Below are positions 56,928-64,000 of a stretch of 64,000 nucleotides of DNA, piece by piece. Position numbers and translations under genes: made by a program. Each line of letters begins with the position of its first letter. Within the stretch, counting starts at the first letter, position 1. The DNA comes from Mesorhabditis belari (taxonomy: Eukaryota; Nematoda; Chromadorea; Rhabditida; Rhabditidae): positions 2,834,501 through 2,898,500 of the forward strand of contig CAUEEP010000742.1 of NCBI GenBank assembly GCA_958450365.1. The letters run 5' to 3'. The notes beneath the pieces are model-generated. The model had not been told where the DNA came from, made no database searches, and saw only the letters and a program-made list of their open reading frames with translations.

Positions 56928-56959
56928 GGGTGGGGGTTGGTGGGGGTTGGTGGGGGTTG
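56928..56959 (+). other. G-quadruplex-like tract
   Basis: Four G runs (GGG, then three GGGGG) separated by T, TTGGT and TTGGT on the plus strand, in three copies of a TGGGGGTTGG unit. Confidence 0.75.
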
Positions 56960-57789
56960 AAGTGACCTCGATTCCCTCAAAATTCTCCTCCAAATCCTCC
57001 TCATACCCCATTCTCTTCTCAATTCAAACTGTCGGAAATAACTCCAATAGGAATCCAACAATTCCCATTTCATTTTCCTCAACAATATCGTCAAATCGAT
57101 TCATTTCAAAGTACACCAAAGCAATATTAAAAAAATGATGGAAGAATGAGAAAAGAGATGAAAAGCTTTGCGTTTTGTCTCAAAAAAACAGAGTAAAAGT
57201 GATTAAAAGTGTTGAAAAATGAGTGATAACTCTTTTTGGTTACCCAATCTGGCTTTAAAAGCTTTATTTTGATGATTTGATAAGTTTTAAATGATCTAAA
57301 AATCGAAAGATCTTTGACGAATCGTCAAAAAATCGAAAGAAATCCTAAATTCTATCCAAAAAAAAAACAAAAATCTCCTTCCACTTCCATTTTAACTCAT
57401 CAAACTTGTTCAAATCTTATTTTCCCTCATTCATTTGATCTCTTTGGGATCTCAATTAGGATCTCAGATTTCTTTTGTCAAATCTAGACTAGTACTTAGC
57501 CACTCTAGTGCCTAAATCACAAAAAGAACAGCTGACATCTCGGGTGAAAGATCAATGGATCATTTGTGATCATTTAAAAAAGAAAAAGACTTGTACCTTT
57601 GTGAAAGATTTGTTCATTAATTCCATTGTCTTTTAACGTTTAAATCGACAACTAAAAAAAACCAAAAAAACCAAAAAACCAAAGACTTTTGTTTTTCTAT
57701 AGTCGTAAATTTGATTGCCTTTTCGTTCAAGGATTCAGAGAATGGATTGGGAAAACGTCAAGAAAAGTTTTATAGCAGAGTTGGAAATC

Positions 57790-58110
57790 TTTGAGAGTAA
57801 ATTGGTGATCTTTTTAATCAAAGTAAGCTTTGAATCAAAGTAATCTTTGAATCGGAGTAATACTTTGAATCAAAGTAGTCTTTGAATCAGAGTAATCTTT
57901 GTAATCTTTGTAATCAAAGCCATCTTTTTAATCAGAGTAATCTTTGAGTCAAAGTAATCAAAGTAATCTTTGTAATGTTTGTAATCAAAGTAGTCTTTGA
58001 ATCAAAGTAATCTCTGTAATCAAAGCAATCTTTTTAATCAAAGTAGTCTTTGAATCAAAGTAATCAAAGCCATCTTTTTAATCAAAGCAATCTTTTTAAT
58101 CAAAGTAATC
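57790..58110. repeat. (AATCTTTGAATCAAAGT)n self-complementary repeat
   Basis: About twenty imperfect copies of AATCTTTGAATCAAAGT or shortened forms AATCTTTTTAATCAAAG. CTTTGA and TCAAAG make every unit nearly palindromic. Confidence 0.88.
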
Positions 58111-58737
58111 TTTCAGAGTTCCCATTCATTTTCAGCAATCAGAAATGGCAGAATTGTTTTCAAATTGTCTGTCAATTTATCTCAAAATTTTCAGCTGAAT
58201 TTCAAAAGAAAATGAACGATTTTCTCGTCAACATTTCATCTCGGATTTTTATTGATTTCTGACGTTTCCAGAGTCCCGTTTACGTCAAATCAAGAAAAAA
58301 AAAAGGAATCGGGTGGCTCCCACTTCCGCCGCACCCCTTTTTTCCCTATACAATCCTTTCCATAGAATCCGTAGAACTCACACAAAAAAAAACAGAAAAG
58401 AAAGTGAGCAAAGCTTTTCTCGTTTCACTCCTTTCTTCGTTTCACTCCTGTGGGTTCTACTTCTTTGTCACTCTTGCAAAAACCACTACTTGAAGAAACG
58501 CTTTTTTTTTTGTGTGTGGCTGAAAGCTTTCCCGAAGAGCCGATTATCCGGTATCACTCCAGAAGAATGCATCAAGCTCTTTTCAAAGACTGGTTTATGA
58601 AATGAGTATTGTTCAAGTATTGAGTTAGACTTAAATAAATGATTTCATAGCTCATAAGATAGGAATCAAAGTTGAAAATCGAATCCACCGTTAAGATACT
58701 TGCATAGCAATGACTGAATCTCTTTCAATGACAACCA

Positions 58738-58832
58738 AAACCTTCATTAGCTTCATTAGCTTCATTAGTTTCATTAGCTTTATTAGCTTTATTAGCTTCA
58801 TTAGCTTTATTAGCTTCATTAGCTTCATTAAT
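58738..58832. repeat. (TTCATTAGC)n 9-bp repeat
   Basis: About ten copies of TTCATTAGC or TTTATTAGC. The Phe-Ile-Ser ORF is an artefact of the 9-bp period. Confidence 0.93.
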
Positions 58833-59360
58833 CTTTCAAACAAAGCATTCATTAAGCTAAGCCAGCCTAGATCTCTTCAGTTTCAGATCCAAGAATAGAC
58901 AACTTAGCCAAAAAAAGCCAAAAGAAGTGAATGACTCAGGAGTTCTAAAGAGTCAAGTCGAGTCGACTTCTAAAGAGTCGACTAAGATTAACTCAATCAA
59001 AGAAAACCAGTAGATCTCAGCTTTAAATCAACTCAAAACTATTCCCAAATCCCCAAAGCCATCAACGAGGCTCTCCAATAGTTCTCAAAGTTGAAGTTTC
59101 ATAGATTCGAATGATTTCAATACTCCAAAAAATCCCCATTCCCAAAACCATCAACGGGGCTGAAATATTAGTGGGATTTACGGGAATTCCCCCCCGTTTT
59201 TGGGCGAGCGGCGAGCCGTAAATCGGCGAGCGACTCGACGACTCGTAAAGGCTTTTCGTTCAGTCGACGATCGTTTCCCTTTTCTCCAATCTTTCCAAAA
59301 ACCATCGACTTATTTAGAGCACTTAGCTATGAATAGTTTAGCTCAAAAAGAATTCATAAA

Positions 59361-60010
59361 GGCTTTGCTTTTTGGCTGCAAATTGGCTTTGCTTTTAAAC
59401 GAAAGGCATCAAGCGTCAGGCATCAGATGCGCGTTTCCCAGAGCACAAAGTATACCTCAATTTCCGTGTTGCTTTAGTTACCTAAAGTCGAAAAGTGAAT
59501 GTGTTCAGCTCAAAAAGAATTCAAAAAGATTTCCCATAATTGCCTCAAAAAATCCTCTTGGCTTTAAGAAGTTTCTTGAAAGAAATTAAGGTAAAAAGTT
59601 ATAGAATCCAGTTAAAATAAATTTAACTAAAGGTTCACTTCAAATTTTTCTATAAGAATCAGTATTTTCAATCTTTTTGCAAGCTAAAAGTCAAAAAAAA
59701 GGAATTTCCTTTGTTATTTTGCTAAAATTAAGCTCACTTAAAAACTGGATTCGATAACTTTTTACCTTATTCATTTCTTTCAAGAAACTTCTTAAAGCCA
59801 AGAGGATTTTTTGAGGCAATTATGGGAAATCTTTATGAATTCTTTTTGAGCTGAACACATTCACTTTTCGACTTTAGGTAACTAAAGCAACACGGAAATT
59901 GAGGTATACTTTGTGCTCGGGGAAACGCGCCTCTGATGCCTGACGCTTGATGCCCGTTGATGCTTGATGCCCGTGAAAAACAAAGCCAATTTGCAGCCAA
60001 AAAGCAAAGC
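59361..60010. mobile_element. Foldback element with about 260-bp arms
   Basis: The left arm (59361-59618) and right arm (59743-60010) are inverted copies with small indels. Shared landmarks are GGCTTTGCTTTTTGGCTGCA, GAGCACAAAGTATACCTCAA, TTTCCGTGTTGCTTTAG and AAGCCAAGAGGATTTTTTGA. Each arm includes the GTATACTTTGTGCTC motif of the small hairpin family. The loop is about 125 bp. Confidence 0.88.
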
Positions 60011-60344
60011 CAAACAGCAACGTTGTTTTCGCAAACATTCCCAATTCAAATATACTCGTAAATCGTAAATTTTCGATGAATTTCGGAGATTTGCCGACAA
60101 ACCCAATCTCTCACCAATTCTCAAGTGATTTTAGCAAAAGTTTTTCAAAAATTTCAAAGATTTCAAAGGATTTTCACTTAGATTGTACCGGTAAAGAGTC
60201 AAAAGGAGAAACTCTCAAAAAATGTTTGTAAATGTTTGTTTGTGTTTGCGAGAGAAAAGAAAAGAAAAAAAGGCGTTTAGAAAAGCTGTCTCCCCTTTCT
60301 GTTTGTCGATTCAGAGTAACACAGACTTTATCCATAATTAAATT

Positions 60345-60655
60345 TCTATTTCTAAACAATTAGAACCAAAAATGACTCCAAATTCACAATTACACAAGTC
60401 GATTTGTCCATTTGATCCACACGATATCCCCCTTTACATATTAAATGACTATCTTTAAAGAATTAGAACCAAAAATGACTCCAAAATCACAATTACACAA
60501 GTCCATTTGTCCATTTGATCCACACGATATCCCCCTTTACATATTAAATTTCTATTTCTAAACAATTAGAACCAAAAATAACTCCAAATTCACAATTACA
60601 CAAGTCGATTTGTCCATTTGATCCACATGATATCCCTCTTTTCATATCCAAATCA
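60345..60655. repeat. Three direct copies of a 103-bp unit
   Basis: ATTAGAACCAAAAAT occurs at about 60359, 60462 and 60565, each followed by CAATTACACAAGTC and CATTTGATCCACA and GATATCCC. The spacing is 103 bp. Confidence 0.92.
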
Positions 60656-60847
60656 TATTCCTAATGACAGCTGACTCTCTAGGAGTTCATTAAAATGTGC
60701 ATATTCGAGCCAATTTACGTCCACTCTTTAAACCAAGCAACCAAGCAAAAAAAATCGATTCGATCTCATCAGCTTTTCGAAAAGCAAATGATCAATCAAT
60801 TAGTAATCAATAGATTTTGACTTGATCTGGTACAATAAAGTGATATG

Positions 60848-60962
60848 GATGGAGAAGAAGAGATGAAGAAGAGATGAAGAAGAAGAGAAGGAGAAGAGAA
60901 GAAGAGGAGAAGAAGAGAAGAAGAGAAGAAGAAGAGAAGAAGAAGAGAAGAAGAAGAGATGA
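60848..60962. repeat. (GAAGAAGA)n purine tract
   Basis: Imperfect GAAGAAGAG repeats over about 115 bp. Confidence 0.93.
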
Positions 60963-61599
60963 ATTTGATAGAATTTGACTACATTCATCTATGAAGAATC
61001 TTTGGTTTTAGTAGAGTAGAGTTTAAACATCTTGTGGTACTGGGGAAACTCTCCGATTTCTCTGGTCTTCTCCGGTATCCGCTTCAACGCCGATTTGTGC
61101 CACCTGGACTTGACTCAACTCTCGACAATCAATCTTCACTCAAATTGAGTCACGAATCTGAGTGTGGCATTTAGTAGGGGATGAATAGCAATGACATTTG
61201 CAATGGTGAATGAATAGCAATGACATTTGCAGAAAATAAGAGTAAATTGGTAGTGATTTGTTTCTTTTATTCACAAGAAACAATAGCTGAAACAGTCTTT
61301 GGTAGCTTTGGTAACAAAAAGTACATTTTTCGCACTTTTTTCATTTCGTACATTCGCATCAGGTACATTTGTAAATCTTTGAACTCTCAAAATTCAAGCT
61401 ATTCAAGAATGGTTTTGGTAGAAGCAAGGGTATTGTCAGAGATACTTGTAGAAGCTATATGTTCATCGAAAAGATTGATTTGATATCCATTTGTACATCT
61501 TGTGCATCATTAAACATATCTCGAAAAATATTCCCCTGTGAAAATCATTTGGAATTTTGCCAATAAATCCGTAAGAGATGATTTGCAATAAAATGTGAT

Positions 61600-61885
61600 C
61601 AATGAAAGGATTCGCTTTGGTCAATTCAGGTCTTACAATGACAATGACAGGATTCGATTTGCTCAATTCAGGTCTTACAATGACAATGACAGGATTCGAT
61701 TTGCTCAATTCAGGTCTTACAATGACAATGAAAGGATTCGCTTTGGTCAATTCAGGTCTTACAATGACAATGACAGGATTCGATTTGCTCAATTCAGGTC
61801 TTACAATGACAATGAAAGGATTCGCTTTGGTCAATTCAGGTCTTACAATGACAATGACAGGATTCGATTTGCTCAATTCAAGCCT
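61600..61885. repeat. 42-bp minisatellite, open in several frames
   Basis: Seven units of GGATTCGATTTGCTCAATTC plus AGGTCTTACAATGACAATGACA, alternating with a variant having GGATTCGCTTTGGTCAATTC. Because 42 is divisible by three, ORFs on both strands stay open (14-residue repeats such as RPELSKSNPVIVIV on the minus strand). No conserved flanks or splice signals suggest translation. Confidence 0.92.
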
Positions 61886-62289
61886 TGCTTTCCCTGGCGC
61901 TGACCATGCTTTCAAGCTTTTCTTTGATCATTTTCGTACTGAAGAATTGAATTAAAGAATAGAATTGAATAGAAGATTCATCTCCAATAGATTCATCTCC
62001 AATTTTCCTTGTCCCTTTTGCTATTTTCGCGTTGGATTCGATCGAAATCATCCCTATTTTCTTTTCCTTTCTTTCATTTCCCATCTTTTTCCTCCTTCTC
62101 TTTTTGAGGCACACACATGCGCACATTGTAATGAATGTGCGAGGCAAGCAAACACAGAAAAGACATTAAAATTGGTGAAAAGTGAAAAAGATCGATTTAT
62201 CTTTAATCGCTTTTGAAGTCTTGTGAAAAGAAATACTTAGTAAGCTGAGAAATCAGAAAATCAGAAAGAAAATCAGTTTATTTCGTGAA

Positions 62290-62385
62290 AATCTGGAACC
62301 ACATCCTTTCTGGTGCACTGTAAACGAGTCTTTTCAAGGAAAAGTACGTCAGAAGGGGGTGTTTAAAGATCACAAAGTACAGCTT
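62290..62385. repeat. GTACTTTGTGC family, damaged copy
   Basis: CACATCCTTTCTGGTGCACTG on the left and CGTCAGAAG...GTGTTTAAAGATC then CACAAAGTACAGC on the right. The left terminus is lost. Confidence 0.65.
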
Positions 62386-62849
62386 TTTCTTAAACTTTAA
62401 AGCTTTAGTACAGCTTTAAGCTTTAAAGCTTTAGTACAGCTTTAAATTCCCTCTTCCCTGTGATAGCCTAGTGCTTAGGGATCTGTTAATCCCATAAAAC
62501 ACAATTTGCAAAAGTGTTAAGGGGAAAATGTGTGAACAGGCGAGAACTACGTTCCATTTCCCCTTGTCTCTCTTTTTCCTTTGACCCAACATAAACATTT
62601 GTTTACTCAGGGTTATGACCGAATTCCCCAAGCACTAGGCTATCGTCCATGTGTTGGTCATTCAAAATCGATCCTCAAAATGGCTCATGTTTCAATAGGT
62701 TTTGTGGGAATTTCGTAAATTTTCCGAATTATTTTAATAATAAATATTTAAGCACAAGGAAAACCTTTTTCTTTTCTACGCTTTCTAAAGTAAAGCTTTC
62801 TTTGTCGTGTTTCCGTTTTCCCCAAACACAAAGCAAACTTTCTTTAGCT

Positions 62850-63060
62850 TAGCTTTAGATCACCATAGCCTTATCTTAGCTTTAGCTTTAGCATTCACCT
62901 TAGCCTTATCTTAGCTTTAGCTTTCAGATCACCATAGCCTTATCTTAGCTTTAGCTTTAGATCACCATAGCCTTATCTTAGCTTTAGCTTTAGCTTTAGA
63001 TCGCCATAGCCTTATATTAGCTTTAGCTTTCAGATCACCTTAGCCTTATCTTTCACACAC
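62850..63060. repeat. (TTAGCTTTAGATCACCATAGCC)n tandem repeat
   Basis: Six or so units built from CTTTAGCTTTAGATCACCA and TAGCCTTATCTTAG with small variants. Confidence 0.9.
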
Positions 63061-64000
63061 CGCATAAGCCGAATTTGAATACGTAAATTGCTTAGATAAT
63101 AAAATGATCATCAAAGAAAGATTGTGTTTCTACGTTTTGTGAACACAAAATACAGAATAGAAGTTTCAAAAAGTTTCAAAAAGTTTCAAAAACATTCGCA
63201 AAGTGTTTACGAGATAATCTCAAATTTCTCCTCTTTTCCTTTTCTCTAGTCGATCATGATTTTGGCTACCTGTGAATAGAGTGTTTATTGATTCACTCCC
63301 TGTCTCTGTCTGTCCCCATTCTATCCAACCCTTATATGAGGCAATAGGCATTGAGGGGGAAAAGGTCATCCCCATCCACGCGGGGGTAAGTAATTAGAAA
63401 GGTGAAATGGGCGGTGATGAATCGAGGACGAGCAAAGGATTGATTTAAACGCTGGAGCAATTTCATGGGATTTGTTTTAAGAACCAAAACAAGTAAACCG
63501 ATCTTGTCTGACTGGATTTTTCTATTCGGCAAGCCTGGCAATGTTTTTTCCTAACTTAGAAAGTTGAAAAGTCGGCTCTTTTTCAGTTTCCCGAGTCGTT
63601 TGAATGAGCTGAAAGCTTATTGATCAAAAGATTCAATTGATTAAAAGATATTCAATTGATCAAAATTGCCTTCCTTTTAGTTCCTGCGGTCTCAATCTTT
63701 TCAAGAGTCCATCTAGTTTTCCCATAAACTCTTATCAGTCACTCTTACCCTAAAGAAGTCTAATATATAAACGTGTTGCTTGCTTGTTATCGGTCGTGTG
63801 TGTGTCGAATAGAAAAAGAAAAGAGAAAACAGAGCTCTCATCATTAAAAGGAACGAATTGTTTGGGGAAAAAAAGGGGAAAAAAATTTCAGCAGTTTATC
63901 GATTTGGCTCGATTGACAAAATGAATATTGATAAAAATAGCTATTATTGAAAAAAGAGTCAGATTTCAGTCAGATTTCAGTCAGATATTCATTTAACTAT

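Larger units (their letters stand above)
52580..64000. other. Region upstream of the recognised gene 2 exons, no gene seen
   Basis: In 11.4 kb I find no exon with recognisable protein similarity on either strand. A possible start (ATG-AAA-TTG then GTGAGC) lies near 54587 on the minus strand but is unsupported. The stretch is dominated by repeats listed separately. It may be the first intron plus promoter of gene 2 or plain intergenic DNA. Confidence 0.5.

Noticed and set aside
61463..61915. 150-codon minus-strand repeat protein
   Set aside because: The frame stays open only because the unit is 42 bp, and ORFs are open on the other strand too. Treated as a minisatellite.

Overview
The window is nematode nuclear DNA. 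The evidence is: two intron-rich genes with short AT-rich introns ending in (T/C)AG, AT-rich intergenic sequence full of microsatellites, Tc1/mariner-type transposons and miniature foldback elements, and an internal array built on GCCTAA, the complement of the nematode telomere unit TTAGGC. The species cannot be fixed from this sequence. Exon limits were read by eye from GT/AG signals and conserved protein blocks, so individual boundaries may be a few bases off.

Gene 1 (minus strand, about 1022-23968) is the PAR-1/MARK polarity kinase. The start codon lies near 23968. A Ser/Gln/His-rich N-terminal region is spread over eight small exons. The kinase domain (9198-11540), UBA domain (9041-9139), a long low-complexity spacer (about 1550-8640) and the C-terminal KA1 domain (1022-1477) follow. 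The 7.6 kb intron at 14573-22159 holds several repeats, including a tRNA-headed element with a telomere-like array.

The stretch 23969-30628 has no supportable gene. It holds tandem repeats, a (TTG)n tract just inside the par-1 gene, and a rearranged palindromic transposon region (28045-29740) with a Tc3-like transposase fragment and a mariner-type MITE.

Gene 2 (minus strand, stop at 30629, exons to at least 52579) is a WDR62/MAPKBP1-family WD40 protein. About 24 exons at 44468-52579 encode the beta-propeller region and about 20 exons at 30629-38268 encode a Ser/Asn-rich tail. The two blocks are separated by a 6.2 kb intron. Its introns carry a Tc1/mariner pseudo-transposon 18 bp from a splice acceptor (46160-47320), a foldback element with nearly identical arms (51393-51875), a LINE 3' end (52178-52410) and small hairpin elements. 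The first coding exon was not found.

The stretch 52580-64000 has no confident exon. It holds a duplicated block with a mariner insertion in one copy, a 650-bp foldback, and many mini- and microsatellites. It may be the 5' intron or upstream region of gene 2.

PAR-1 kinases control cell polarity and microtubule dynamics. WDR62/MAPKBP1 proteins are JNK-scaffold and centrosome/spindle proteins. Nothing shows that the two genes are co-regulated. No CRISPR array, operon or bacterial-type system is present. The most unusual content is the set of palindromic mobile elements.
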